The translations under genes were made by a program, and so were the position numbers. Shown here in pieces: positions 8,091-15,906 of a stretch of DNA of 24,945 bases (position 1 is the stretch's first letter; each line of letters begins with the position of its first letter). The DNA is taken from assembly GCA_016929035.1 (NCBI GenBank), contig JAFGJP010000008.1, positions 1 to 24,945 on the forward strand, in the 5' to 3' direction. The notes under the pieces were generated by a model that was not told the origin of the DNA, did not search any database, and saw nothing but the letters and a program-made list of their open reading frames with translations. The DNA is from Candidatus Auribacterota bacterium. Lineage in GTDB: Bacteria > Auribacterota > JAFGBW01 > JAFGJP01.

Positions 8091-8607
8091 TCGCTACCTC
8101 TTCTGCGGGATGAAGAGACTCTTCTCTTTGAAGCGTCTCTTCAAAGACATCGCTTTCGATTTCTCTGGTTATGGCTTCAGACTTGAACTCGCTGATTTTT
8201 TCAACTGACCCGTTATGAAAAGACACAAGGATCATCCTGTCGATAGCCCAGACAAGCATCAGGTAATTTTTCGGGCCGAGCGGATATTTTTCTATAACAC
8301 GAAGAAGCCCTTTCCCTTTATGAAAAGGAGTCGCTGATGAAAACAGTTTCTTAAAAACAAAGGCCAGGCCGAAAATAAAAACCAGGACAAAGACAAGAGA
8401 TATGATCATGCGAAAAAAAGATTTTTTAATGTCAAAAGCTGGAAGAGGAGGTTCTTCGGGTTCATCGAGAGTAAAAGATTCTGCGGGTTCTTCAGCGGTT
8501 GTTTCAGCACCCGGTGTCGTTTCGGCATAAAGAAATGAGGTGGAAAATACAACCAGGGTGTTGAATAGTAAAATACATATTAATAAATGTATTGTTTTTT
8601 TCATCAT
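8083..8607 (-). CDS. fliO: FliO, flagellar export gate assembly factor
   Basis: Bitopic membrane protein that helps assemble the FliP ring. 174 residues from ATG 8607. An N-terminal hydrophobic signal (residues 4-28, ending SFLYA) is followed by an acidic linker (TTAEEPAESFTLDEPEEPP), one membrane helix at about 66-86 and the cytoplasmic FliO domain containing KYPLGPKNYLMLVWAIDRMILVS. The start is fixed by AGGAGGT at 8614-8620, six bases before ATG 8607. An in-frame extension to 8658 would run through the sigma-54 promoter and is rejected. It is the first gene of the operon. The family is weakly conserved, but context and domain order make the call solid. Confidence 0.9.
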   Translation of the reverse strand: MMKKTIHLLICILLFNTLVVFSTSFLYAETTPGAETTAEEPAESFTLDEPEEPPLPAFDIKKSFFRMIISLVFVLVFIFGLAFVFKKLFSSATPFHKGKGLLRVIEKYPLGPKNYLMLVWAIDRMILVSFHNGSVEKISEFKSEAITREIESDVFEETLQREESLHPAEEVANA

Positions 8608-8640
8608 AAGTAGACCTCCTGATAAGCGACGATTCAAGTA

Positions 8641-8658
8641 GTGCAACTGGAATGCCAA
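8641..8658 (-). promoter_or_regulatory. Sigma-54 (-24/-12) promoter of the flagellar operon
   Basis: On the minus strand the site reads TTGGCATTCCAGTTGCAC. It fits the RpoN consensus TGGCAC-N5-TTGCA with one mismatch. The GG (8656-8655) and GC (8644-8643) doublets are exactly one helical turn apart in the required phase. The predicted transcript start is near 8631, giving a leader of about 24 bases that holds the fliO ribosome binding site AGGAGGT. Sigma-54 control of export-gate operons is known in many polar flagellates. Confidence 0.82.
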
Positions 8659-8700
8659 ATGGCTGTGATTTTTCGGATTGTTTTTGAGGATTTTAAAATA

Positions 8701-8721
8701 ATATTTGCGAACGCAAGATAT
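8701..8721 (-). repeat. Inverted repeat, possible activator site for the sigma-54 promoter
   Basis: ATAT-TTGCG-AA-CGCAA-g-ATAT forms a nine-pair dyad with one bulged base. Its centre (about 8711) lies some 80 bp upstream of the predicted fliO-operon start, where bacterial enhancer-binding proteins such as FlrC/FleQ/FlgR often bind. The symmetry is visible directly; the role is inferred. Confidence 0.5.
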
Positions 8722-8969
8722 TGAAATTTAAAAAGCTCTGGAAATAAAAATCATTTGACCAAAAATAAATAAATTGATTTAAAATCGAGAGAAAAAGCTT
8801 GAGACGGCGGCGAACGGTGATATTGTGGGACAAAACGAGAGAAAATCTGTGCTTTCACCATGTTCCCTTTCATGTCCGGTTTTGCTGTCAGGCAGGGATG
8901 GATCGAAAGGTTTGATGAAGGAAAGCTCGTTTTTTGAATGAAAAACATATTGCCAACAAGTCATTATCC
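8722..8969. other. AT-rich gap between fliO and rpe with no convincing gene
   Basis: This is part of the 575-base divergent region between fliO (leftward) and rpe (rightward). Two overlapping minus-strand frames stay open within 8751-8976 (65 codons each) but lack ribosome binding sites. One translates to a fairly balanced, protein-like string (TCWQYVFHSKNE, DPSLPDSKTGHEREHG), so a decayed gene or dispersed repeat is possible. I can assign nothing firm here. Confidence 0.4.
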
Positions 8970-9000
8970 CTGACAAATGAATTCAATTTTGTTCTATAAT
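8970..9000 (+). promoter_or_regulatory. Probable sigma-70-type promoter for rpe-lepA-lepB
   Basis: CTGACA (8970-8975) and a perfect TATAAT (8995-9000) are separated by 19 bases, slightly long. The predicted start near 9007 would leave a leader of roughly 175 bases before rpe. The -10 is strong and the -35 spacing suboptimal. Confidence 0.5.
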
Positions 9001-9014
9001 CCTGAATAGCTTTT

Positions 9015-9054
9015 TGACCGGTCATGTCGATCAGTCGATTTTTTATTGCGCAAT
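9015..9054. promoter_or_regulatory. Two perfect 10-bp palindromes in the rpe leader, possible operators
   Basis: TGACCGGTCA (9015-9024) and ATTGCGCAAT (9045-9054) are each perfectly self-complementary, with centres exactly 30 bp apart, just after the predicted start of the rpe transcript. The first lies at about +9 to +18, a common repressor position. They are not copies of each other, so a single regulator binding both is uncertain. Confidence 0.3.
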
Positions 9055-9182
9055 TTTAATGCTTCGCGGAAAAGCTCTTGTAACTCAGGCAAACAAAAAA
9101 TTTCGATTATTAACATTATTTATTGATAAAAAAAGTAAAAGATGTTATGTGTATAACTTCAAAAAAGAGGTGGTGAAAAAAT

Positions 9183-9896
9183 ATGAAAGAAGGTGAATGG
9201 AAGCGTTATACAGAAATACTGAAAAAGCGGACTCTGGCAGCACCTTCTATTCTTGCCGGTGATTTTGGGCGTTTGGCCGATTCGGCAAAGCGTGCTGAAG
9301 AGAAGGGGGCTGACTTTATTCACGTGGATGTCATGGACGGTCATTTTGTTCCCAACATCACATTTGGCCCTGATGTGGTAAAGGCCCTGAGGCAGGCGGT
9401 TGCAATACCACTGGATGTCCATCTTATGATCAGCCGTCCGGACATCTATGCCGCCCGGTTTATTGAGGCCGGCGCAGATATTGTGACCGTACATAAGGAA
9501 TCTGAACATGATATTGAAAAGACACTGTCAGATATTCAGGACATGGGCGCAGAGCCGGGAGTCGTTCTTAACCCGGATACAGATATCAGCGCGGTTACGG
9601 ATGTTCTGGATAAGTGCCGCATGGTCCTTGTCATGTCTGTCTTTCCAGGCTTTGGCGGACAGTCGTTCATCCCGGATGTTCTGAAAAAAGTCGAGAAGCT
9701 CAAAGCCTTGCGGGAAAAAAACAAATGGGATTACTGGATCGAGATCGACGGTGGAATCAATGCGGAAACATCAAAGCTGGCTTTTTCCTCCGGCGTCGAT
9801 GTCATCGTGGCAGGGACATACGTTTTTAAAAATAAAAATATCCGGTCAGCCATAAATACGTTGAAAAGAGAAAAAGTTGAGAAACAGGATGCATGA
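9183..9896 (+). CDS. rpe: Ribulose-phosphate 3-epimerase
   Basis: Interconverts D-ribulose 5-phosphate and D-xylulose 5-phosphate in the pentose phosphate pathway; cytoplasmic TIM barrel with a catalytic metal. 237 residues. Visible motifs in order are APSILAGDFG, the metal/catalytic HVDVMDGHFVPN, DVHLM, VTVHKE, the phosphate loop VMSVFPGFGGQSF, and IEIDGGIN with the second catalytic aspartate. In the phosphate loop, phenylalanine replaces the common asparagine before PGFGGQ. The N terminus is about 13 residues longer than in most homologues, but the start is supported by GAGGTG roughly ten bases upstream of ATG 9183. The end overlaps lepA by eight bases, so the two are probably cotranscribed. 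Confidence 0.96.
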   Translation: MKEGEWKRYTEILKKRTLAAPSILAGDFGRLADSAKRAEEKGADFIHVDVMDGHFVPNITFGPDVVKALRQAVAIPLDVHLMISRPDIYAARFIEAGADIVTVHKESEHDIEKTLSDIQDMGAEPGVVLNPDTDISAVTDVLDKCRMVLVMSVFPGFGGQSFIPDVLKKVEKLKALREKNKWDYWIEIDGGINAETSKLAFSSGVDVIVAGTYVFKNKNIRSAINTLKREKVEKQDA

Positions 9897-11682
9897 GCGC
9901 ATAAGAAATTTTTCAGTCATCGCGCATATCGATCACGGGAAGTCGACTCTTGCTGACAGGTTTCTCGATCTGACCGGCGCCATATCAGAGAGAGAGAAGA
10001 AAGATCAGGTGCTGGATGATATGGACCTTGAAAGAGAAAGGGGAATTACGATTAAGGCCCATCCCGTGACGCTGGGCTATAAGGCGAAAGACGGAAAAGA
10101 CTATATACTGAATCTGATCGATACGCCCGGTCATGTTGATTTTGCTTACGAGGTCTCCCGCAGTCTTGCCGCCTGTGAGGGCGCTCTTCTTCTCGTAGAC
10201 GCCACGCAGGGTATAGAAGCGCAGACGGTTGCCAACGTGCATCTCGCGCTTGAAAATAATCTCGAGATCATAGCGGTGATCAATAAGATCGATATGCCGT
10301 TTGCCATGGTCGATGACGTGAAGAAAAGCGTAGGGGATTTTCTGGGCGTCAAGGAAGATGAGATCTACTGCGTCAGCGCCAAGGAAGGAACAGGGGTGGC
10401 TGAAGTTCTGGAAGCGATCGTTCATAAGGTTCCTTGTCCGGTGCAAAGCAGGGAAAACCGGCTGAAAGCTCTTATCTATGATTCTTTTTATGACAATTTC
10501 CGGGGGGTTGTGGCGTATATTCGCATCTTTAGCGGGAGCGTTCAAGCAGGCGAAAAGGTCACTTTTATGGCCACAGGAAAATCTTACGAAGTCTCAGAGG
10601 TGGGAATCTTTACTCCAAAAGCGGAAAAGAAGCATGAGCTAGGCCTTGGACAGGTCGGATACCTCATCTGCAACATCAAGGACCCCTCGGAAGTCAAAAT
10701 AGGGGATACGGTCACTCTCACGAAGTATCCTGCCCATTATCCCCTCTCAGGGTTCAAAGAAATGAAGCCCATGGTGTTCAGCGGAATGTATCCTGTTGAT
10801 GTCAGCGATTACGAGGAGCTTAAAACAGCTCTCGGAAAGCTCAAGCTTAATGACTCTTCTTTTACTTATGAAGTTGAGAACTCTGCGGCTCTCGGCTTTG
10901 GTTTCCGCTGCGGATTTCTGGGGCTGCTGCACATGGAAATCCTTCAGGAGAGGATCGAGAGGGAATTCAATGTCGACATCATCATGACCCTTCCAAGCGT
11001 TATCTACGAGCTTCAGATGAAAGACGGAAGCCTGAACCGTCTTTCCAATCCCGTGCTTTTTCCGGAAAAGAATCTCATAGAGGAAATACGGGAGCCTTTT
11101 GTCCGGATGACCATCCTTACGCCGACGGATGCTATCGGGCCGGTCATGCAGATCGTCAAAGATAAAAGAGGAGATATGACGCATACGGAAACGATCAGTT
11201 CTCAGCGGATCATGCTTACCGTGGAGCTGCCTCTTTCGGAAATTTTGGTTGATTTCTACGACAAGCTTAAATCCGTCACCCACGGGTACGGGTCGATGGA
11301 TTATGAGATCATTGGTTACCGGCCGAGCGAAATGGAAAAGTTGATCATTCTTCTTAATGGCGAGAAGGTTGATGCTCTTACCGCTATCGTTCATAAAGAC
11401 AAAGTGACGTTGTTTGGAAGGAAGACCGTGGAGAAATTAAAGGAGCTGATTCCCCGGCATCTTTTTGCCGTGCCTGTTCAGGCGGCTGTTGGCGGAAAAA
11501 TCATTGCAAGAGAAACGGTCAAAGCCCTTAAGAAGAACGTTACAGCCAAATGTTACGGGGGAGATATCACGCGCAAGAAAAAGCTCTGGGAAAAACAGAA
11601 AGAGGGAAAGAAGAGGATGAAAGAGATCGGGAAAGTCCGCGTGCCGAAAAATATTTTTGTGGAGGTTTTGAAAAATGTCTAA
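9889..11682 (+). CDS. lepA: Elongation factor 4 (LepA), ribosome GTPase
   Basis: Translational GTPase related to EF-G that acts on stalled or initiating ribosomes. 597 residues from ATG 9889, the usual length. G1 is AHIDHGKST at 12-20, the switch region has RERGITI, G3 is DTPGHVD, and G4 is NKID. The LepA-typical GFGFRCGFLGLLHMEI is present. The unique C-terminal domain (AKCYGGDITRKKKLWEKQKE and GKVRVPKNIF) is intact. A TTG four codons upstream is possible, but ATG gives the canonical MHERIRNFSVIAHIDHGKST start. It overlaps rpe by eight bases and lepB by eight bases. Confidence 0.98.
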   Translation: MHERIRNFSVIAHIDHGKSTLADRFLDLTGAISEREKKDQVLDDMDLERERGITIKAHPVTLGYKAKDGKDYILNLIDTPGHVDFAYEVSRSLAACEGALLLVDATQGIEAQTVANVHLALENNLEIIAVINKIDMPFAMVDDVKKSVGDFLGVKEDEIYCVSAKEGTGVAEVLEAIVHKVPCPVQSRENRLKALIYDSFYDNFRGVVAYIRIFSGSVQAGEKVTFMATGKSYEVSEVGIFTPKAEKKHELGLGQVGYLICNIKDPSEVKIGDTVTLTKYPAHYPLSGFKEMKPMVFSGMYPVDVSDYEELKTALGKLKLNDSSFTYEVENSAALGFGFRCGFLGLLHMEILQERIEREFNVDIIMTLPSVIYELQMKDGSLNRLSNPVLFPEKNLIEEIREPFVRMTILTPTDAIGPVMQIVKDKRGDMTHTETISSQRIMLTVELPLSEILVDFYDKLKSVTHGYGSMDYEIIGYRPSEMEKLIILLNGEKVDALTAIVHKDKVTLFGRKTVEKLKELIPRHLFAVPVQAAVGGKIIARETVKALKKNVTAKCYGGDITRKKKLWEKQKEGKKRMKEIGKVRVPKNIFVEVLKNV

Positions 11683-12301
11683 AGCAAAAAGGCGAAGTCC
11701 CAACATTAGGAAAAAAGGCGTTGTCCGTGAAAATGTCGAGGCCATTATATGGGCCGTGGCCCTTGCCTTGCTTATACGGACATTTGTCATAGAACCGTAT
11801 AAAATTCCGACAGGTTCCATGAAGCCCACGCTTCTGGGTGTGGAATACGACGACAACGGAAAGAAGATTCACGGCGGCGACAAGATACTGGCGAACAAGT
11901 TTATTTATTATTTTCAGAAGCCCCAAAGAGGGGATATTATTATTTTTCGCACAAAAGGCATCAAGGGCATAGATCCAAAGAAAAAGGATTTTGTCAAGCG
12001 GCTGGCCGGACTTCCCGGCGAGACCGTAGAGATTAAGTATGGCCATCTTTATGTGAATGGTGAAAAGATAACGGAGCCGCAGATCTTTCAGGAGATCAGA
12101 TATGAAGGGAATCTTGGTTCAGCGGACTTCGGCACAACCGGGAATCCGGTAAAGATACCGGAGAACGGATACTTTGTCCTTGGAGACAACAGCTCCAACA
12201 GCAACGACAGCCGCTACTGGGGCTTTGTGCCTAAGAAAAATGTGAAGGGGAAAGCCCTTCTGATCTACTGGCCCCCTTCACGGTGGAGAATTTTAAAATA
12301 A
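11675..12301 (+). CDS. lepB: Signal peptidase I
   Basis: Inner-membrane serine protease that removes signal peptides from secreted proteins; catalysis uses a Ser-Lys dyad. 208 residues. A single membrane helix lies at about residues 22-37. Catalytic Ser48 is in IPTGSMKPTL and the general-base Lys108 in FVKRLAGLPGE. The C-terminal box GDNSSNSNDSRYWG is complete. It overlaps lepA by eight bases, a pairing known from many genomes. In this window it would serve the signal peptides of FliP, FliO and the HtrA protease. The lipoprotein would need LspA, which is not in view. Confidence 0.97.
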   Translation: MSKAKRRSPNIRKKGVVRENVEAIIWAVALALLIRTFVIEPYKIPTGSMKPTLLGVEYDDNGKKIHGGDKILANKFIYYFQKPQRGDIIIFRTKGIKGIDPKKKDFVKRLAGLPGETVEIKYGHLYVNGEKITEPQIFQEIRYEGNLGSADFGTTGNPVKIPENGYFVLGDNSSNSNDSRYWGFVPKKNVKGKALLIYWPPSRWRILK

Positions 12302-12335
12302 AGCTTTTCGGCATGACGCTGAAGAGGGTGTTTCA

Positions 12336-13571
12336 ATGAGAAACAGCACGGTGATGATTCTTGCAGGCGGGCAGGGTTCCCGCATCTATCCTTTGTCCCG
12401 GGACAGGGCCAAGCCGGCCATCCCGTTCGGAGGAAAATACCGCATCATTGATTTCGTGCTCAATAACCTGGTGAACTCGGGTTTTTTCCAGGTCTATGTG
12501 ATAACGCAGTTCAAGTCGCAGTCTCTGAACAAGCACGTCGAGATGGGATGGCGGATGTCGCCCCAGATGGGACACTTTATCAGCCTTGTTCCTGCTCAGA
12601 TGAGAATGGGAATGACCTGGTACAGAGGAACAGCTGACGCGATTTATCAGAATTTCAATCTTTTTGATGAAGACAATCCTCATGCCGAGCATGTTATGGT
12701 CTTCGGCGGAGACCATGTTTATAAAATGGACGTCAATCAGTTTCTTGATCATCACATCGAGAAAAAAGCGGACCTGACCGTATGCGTTATTCCGGTGGAC
12801 AAAAAAGAAGCCGGAGAGTTCGGCGTTGTGGAAGTCGATAAGAACTGGAGAATCGTCGGATTCCAGGAAAAGCCGGAAAACCCCAAAACGATCCCGGGTG
12901 ATGAAAACAGATCTCTCATTTCCATGGGGAATTATATCTTTAAAAAAGACATTATTCTCAGGGAACTCATGCGCGGGGAGGAAGAGAACAGGCCGGAGTA
13001 CGATTTCGGCAAGCACACGATCCCCCAGATGATCGACCGCTGCAACGTCTTTGCCTATGATTTTTCGCGCAACTCACACCCCGGTATGTCAGAAAAGGAA
13101 AGAGGGTACTGGAGGGACGTTGGGACAATAGAGGCTTACTTTGAAGCCAACCTTGACCTTGTCTCTGTCAGCCCGCAGCTTAATCTTTACAACGCGCAGT
13201 GGCCTCTTCACACATACCACCCGGCCTATCCACCGGCCAAATTTGTTTTCGACAAGGAGAGCGAGAGGCGGGTGGGCCATGCGATTGACAGCATCGTTTC
13301 AAGTGGATGCATCATCAGCGGAGGAAAGGTTATTAAATCAGTTCTTTCTCCGGGAGTGAGAGTCAACAGCTACGCCCAGGTGGAAGAAAGTATTTTGATG
13401 GAACGAGTCGAAATCGGACGTCATTGTAAGATCCGCAGAGCCATCATCGACAAGGAAGTTTCTGTTCCCGAGGGAACTGTTATCGGATATAATCCCAATG
13501 AAGACAGGAAAAGATTTTTTGTTACAGATACAGGAATCACGGTGATTCCAAAGAAAGAGCACTTAATATAA
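12336..13571 (+). CDS. glgC: Glucose-1-phosphate adenylyltransferase (ADP-glucose pyrophosphorylase)
   Basis: Makes ADP-glucose from glucose 1-phosphate and ATP, the committed step of bacterial glycogen synthesis. 411 residues. The nucleotidyltransferase loop LAGGQGSRIYPLSRDRAKPAI is at the N terminus (written here in family order), followed by GGKYRIIDF, YRGTADAIYQN, GGDHVYKMD, GEFGVVEVD, FQEKP, and YWRDVGTIEAYFEANLDL. The C-terminal left-handed beta-helix repeat region starts near residue 320 and carries the allosteric region. AGAGGGTG lies upstream of ATG 12336. It is 34 bases after lepB and 30 before glgA, so it may share their transcript. Confidence 0.97.
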   Translation: MRNSTVMILAGGQGSRIYPLSRDRAKPAIPFGGKYRIIDFVLNNLVNSGFFQVYVITQFKSQSLNKHVEMGWRMSPQMGHFISLVPAQMRMGMTWYRGTADAIYQNFNLFDEDNPHAEHVMVFGGDHVYKMDVNQFLDHHIEKKADLTVCVIPVDKKEAGEFGVVEVDKNWRIVGFQEKPENPKTIPGDENRSLISMGNYIFKKDIILRELMRGEEENRPEYDFGKHTIPQMIDRCNVFAYDFSRNSHPGMSEKERGYWRDVGTIEAYFEANLDLVSVSPQLNLYNAQWPLHTYHPAYPPAKFVFDKESERRVGHAIDSIVSSGCIISGGKVIKSVLSPGVRVNSYAQVEESILMERVEIGRHCKIRRAIIDKEVSVPEGTVIGYNPNEDRKRFFVTDTGITVIPKKEHLI

Positions 13572-13601
13572 AACACAAAGAGAGAGGAAAAGGAGCAGGA
13601 G

Positions 13602-15101
13602 ATGAAGAAGACCATATTATCTCTGAAGAAGGACAAGATCAAAACCATTATTGCTGCCAGCGAGGTCGTGCCTTTTGCGAAAACAGGAGGCCTGGCTGAT
13701 GTTGCAGGGGCTTTGCCGGCTTTCCTCGAAGAGCACGGCACGGAAGTAGTCGTTATTATGCCGTATTACAGCCTTGTCAAAAAAGGAAAGTTTAAAGTCA
13801 GGAGCACGGGCAAGACTTTTCATGTGAAGATAGGGGCTCATAGTTTTGTCGGCGAGTTTATCGAAGCTGACATAACGAAAAAAAGCAAAATCTATTTTAT
13901 CAAAAATGATAAGCTCTACGACCGGGCAAACCTTTATGTCGATGACGAGGGAAAGGATTATCCAGACAACCTTGAGCGTTTTATTTTCTACAGCCGCGCG
14001 GTTCTTGAGTTTATGAAAATTTTTAATTTTAAGGCTGACGTCATTCACTGCAATGACTGGCAGTCAGGTCTTGTACCGGCTTACCTGAAGACAGTTTTGC
14101 ACAAGGATCCTTTTTACCAGAAAGTCGCGACGGTTTTTACAATCCACAACCTGGCTTATCAGGGGATCTTCAAGCATTCAGAATTTGCCAAAACAGGCCT
14201 TCCTCATGACGTTTTCAGCATCAACGGGATAGAATTCTACGGCGACATGAACCTTCTTAAATCAGGCCTTGTTTATTCGGATATTCTGAATACGGTGAGC
14301 GAAAAGTATGCTCAGGAGATTCAGACCGAGGACTATGGTTGCGGGTTAAACGGAGTTCTCAGTTACCGGAAGGACGATTTATACGGCATTCTCAACGGAG
14401 TGGACTATAATGTCTGGTCACCAGAAAAAGATGCCCACTTGGAAAAGAGGTATTCTCTTAGAACCCTTTCGGGGAAAGAGGAATGCAAAAAATCTTTGAT
14501 AAAAAAATACAAGCTGAAAATATCTCCTGAACAGCCGCTTTTGGGTACGATTTCACGCCTGGCCGATCAGAAAGGATTTGACATTCTTCTGGATGCAATG
14601 GAGATTATCGTCAAGTTGGGAGTCGGGTTTGTTCTTCTCGGGACGGGAGATCCTGTTTACCATAAGCGCTTTGCGGAGATCGCGGAGCAGTATTCTGACC
14701 GGATAGGTGTACGGCTGATGTTTAATAACGAGCTGGCTCACCAGATTGAAGCCGGTTGTGATATGTTTCTCATGCCTTCCCGTTACGAGCCTTGCGGATT
14801 GAACCAGATCTACAGCCTGAAATACGGAACTGTTCCCATCGTGAGGGCGACCGGCGGACTGGATGATACCATTGAAAACTATAACCGGGAATCAGGCAAG
14901 GGCAATGGATTCAAATTCGAGCGGTATTCTCCTGTAAGCCTGATAGCCAAGATCCTGGAAGCCATCAACCTTTATGACGATAAAAAGCACTGGAAGAAAA
15001 TCGTCCAGAACGGCATGAAGCAGGATTTCTCATGGGATGTGTCGGCGAGCAAGTACGTGAAGCTTTATAAGAGGGCTATAGACAAATTAAAGAATAAATA
15101 A
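13602..15101 (+). CDS. glgA: Glycogen synthase (ADP-glucose-dependent, GT5 family)
   Basis: Extends alpha-1,4-glucan chains using the ADP-glucose made by GlgC. 499 residues, close to the family norm of about 480. The ADP-glucose-binding KTGGLADVAGALP begins at residue 27, after a 13-residue basic N-terminal extension. HCNDWQSGLVPAYL, FTIHNLAYQG, NGVDYNVWSPEKD, and the catalytic PSRYEPCGLNQIYSLKYGT follow in order. The GGAG repeat just before ATG 13602 is a strong ribosome binding site. The branching enzyme (glgB) is not in view. No hairpin terminator was seen after the stop codon. Confidence 0.97.
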   Translation: MKKTILSLKKDKIKTIIAASEVVPFAKTGGLADVAGALPAFLEEHGTEVVVIMPYYSLVKKGKFKVRSTGKTFHVKIGAHSFVGEFIEADITKKSKIYFIKNDKLYDRANLYVDDEGKDYPDNLERFIFYSRAVLEFMKIFNFKADVIHCNDWQSGLVPAYLKTVLHKDPFYQKVATVFTIHNLAYQGIFKHSEFAKTGLPHDVFSINGIEFYGDMNLLKSGLVYSDILNTVSEKYAQEIQTEDYGCGLNGVLSYRKDDLYGILNGVDYNVWSPEKDAHLEKRYSLRTLSGKEECKKSLIKKYKLKISPEQPLLGTISRLADQKGFDILLDAMEIIVKLGVGFVLLGTGDPVYHKRFAEIAEQYSDRIGVRLMFNNELAHQIEAGCDMFLMPSRYEPCGLNQIYSLKYGTVPIVRATGGLDDTIENYNRESGKGNGFKFERYSPVSLIAKILEAINLYDDKKHWKKIVQNGMKQDFSWDVSASKYVKLYKRAIDKLKNK

Positions 15102-15134
15102 GGTACTGTTTCGTGTTGATAGTACAATATAAAG

Positions 15135-15162
15135 ATTGCAGAGAAAAAAATTTTTTTATAAT
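15135..15162 (+). promoter_or_regulatory. Possible promoter of the small lipoprotein gene
   Basis: TATAAT at 15157-15162 lies in a very AT-rich gap. ATTGCA (15135-15140) lies 16 bases upstream and is a poor -35. The position, about 65 bases before the start codon, is suitable, but the richness in A and T makes chance matches likely. Confidence 0.33.
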
Positions 15163-15226
15163 ATAAAATAAATCTGATCTGTTTTCGTCTTAATATTCAG
15201 AAGACAGAAAAAAGGAGGAAGAATAA

Positions 15227-15571
15227 ATGAAGAAATCGATTTACTTGATCTCGCTTGTTTTTATTGCCTCGCTTCTTTTAACCGGATGCACGGCATCAGA
15301 GCAGGGCACAACAACAGGCGCGCTTCTTGGCGCAGGAACCGGCGCTGTTATCGGGCATCAGACAGGCAACCGGGCTGAGGGAGCGTTGATAGGCGGCGCT
15401 TTGGGAGCCATAACAGGGCATGCTATCGGCAAAGCCAACGAGAACCAGGGAACAGCTGTTCCTCAGACAATCGTCAAATGCCCGTATTGCAAGTCCAACA
15501 TCGATGTCACGGGATTTCCTCAGGGTTCCAACGTCAGATGTCCGGCATGCAATAACGTGTTTACTTACTAA
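15227..15571 (+). CDS. Glycine-zipper lipoprotein with a C-terminal zinc ribbon
   Basis: 114 residues. The signal peptide ends in the lipobox LLTGC, with the lipidated cysteine at residue 21. Residues 30-68 form a glycine zipper (GALLGAGTGAVIGHQTGNRA, then GALIGGALGAITGHAIG), as in outer-membrane-associated proteins of the YMGG/Rick-17kDa type. The last 35 residues carry CPYC (85-88) and CPAC (105-108), a four-cysteine zinc ribbon of the kind normally found in cytoplasmic proteins. This pairing is unusual. AGGAGG about eight bases before ATG 15227 is a strong start signal. The gene has its own terminator just downstream, so it is probably monocistronic. Function is unknown; envelope stability or metal sensing are guesses. 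Confidence 0.87.
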   Translation: MKKSIYLISLVFIASLLLTGCTASEQGTTTGALLGAGTGAVIGHQTGNRAEGALIGGALGAITGHAIGKANENQGTAVPQTIVKCPYCKSNIDVTGFPQGSNVRCPACNNVFTY

Positions 15572-15597
15572 GATCCAAGAATTTCATTTCCTCAAAA

Positions 15598-15627
15598 GAG
15601 CCTGCTTTTAAAGCAGGCTCTTTTTTT
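15598..15627 (+). terminator. Strong rho-independent terminator after the lipoprotein gene
   Basis: GAGCCTGC (15598-15605) pairs perfectly with GCAGGCTC (15613-15620) around a short AT loop, followed by seven T. It lies 26 bases after the lipoprotein stop codon. Confidence 0.93.
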
Positions 15628-15665
15628 GTTATAATGGATAAAAGATTTTTGCGAGGAATAAGATT

Positions 15666-15827
15666 ATGGATTTTCCAAAAGATGTCGGCCGGAACGATCC
15701 TTGTCCCTGCGGCAGCGGGAAAAAATTTAAAAAGTGCTGCTGGGAGAAGTACGAGAAAAAAAGGGACGTCTGGCGCTGGCTTCACACAGGAAGGAAGGCG
15801 CTGGGGAACAGGATTTTTAAAAAATAG
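15666..15827 (+). CDS. 53-residue SEC-C motif protein
   Basis: A tiny soluble protein that is little more than a SEC-C zinc-binding motif. DPCPCGSGKKFKKCC occupies residues 11-25, with metal ligands Cys13, Cys15 and the Cys24-Cys25 pair. A basic tail follows (KKRDVWRWLHTGRKALGNRI). SEC-C motifs occur at the end of SecA, where they bind SecB and ribosomes, and in many small uncharacterised proteins. The start is ATG 15666, with a GAGGA about nine bases upstream. A TATAAT at 15630-15635, right after the preceding terminator, may be its promoter. Larger frames overlap this stretch, but none has a recognisable domain. Function is unknown. Confidence 0.78.
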   Translation: MDFPKDVGRNDPCPCGSGKKFKKCCWEKYEKKRDVWRWLHTGRKALGNRIFKK

Positions 15828-15906
15828 AAAGCTGCTGTCTGTAAAGAGTTTTTTATTGCGCTATAAATAGAAAAGCAGGTTTGAAACTTGTTGTTTTTGC
15901 AGGTAG

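Noticed and set aside
8938..8960. Second sigma-54-like match (TTGGCAATATGTTTTT) on the minus strand
   Set aside because: The -24 part matches, but no GC doublet occurs at the -12 position.
9026..9044. TCGA-TCAG-TCGA followed by six T as a terminator or attenuator before rpe
   Set aside because: The stem has only four pairs, too weak to call.
9001..9182. Riboswitch in the 175-base rpe leader
   Set aside because: I looked for familiar conserved cores and saw none; only short palindromes are present.
9014..9196. Sixty-codon plus-strand frame just before rpe
   Set aside because: No ribosome binding site; it overlaps the rpe start and the regulatory palindromes; composition looks like AT-rich leader DNA.
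10747..11394. Long open frame (215 codons) on the minus strand opposite lepA
   Set aside because: It is a shadow of a strongly conserved gene, with no ribosome binding site or family resemblance.
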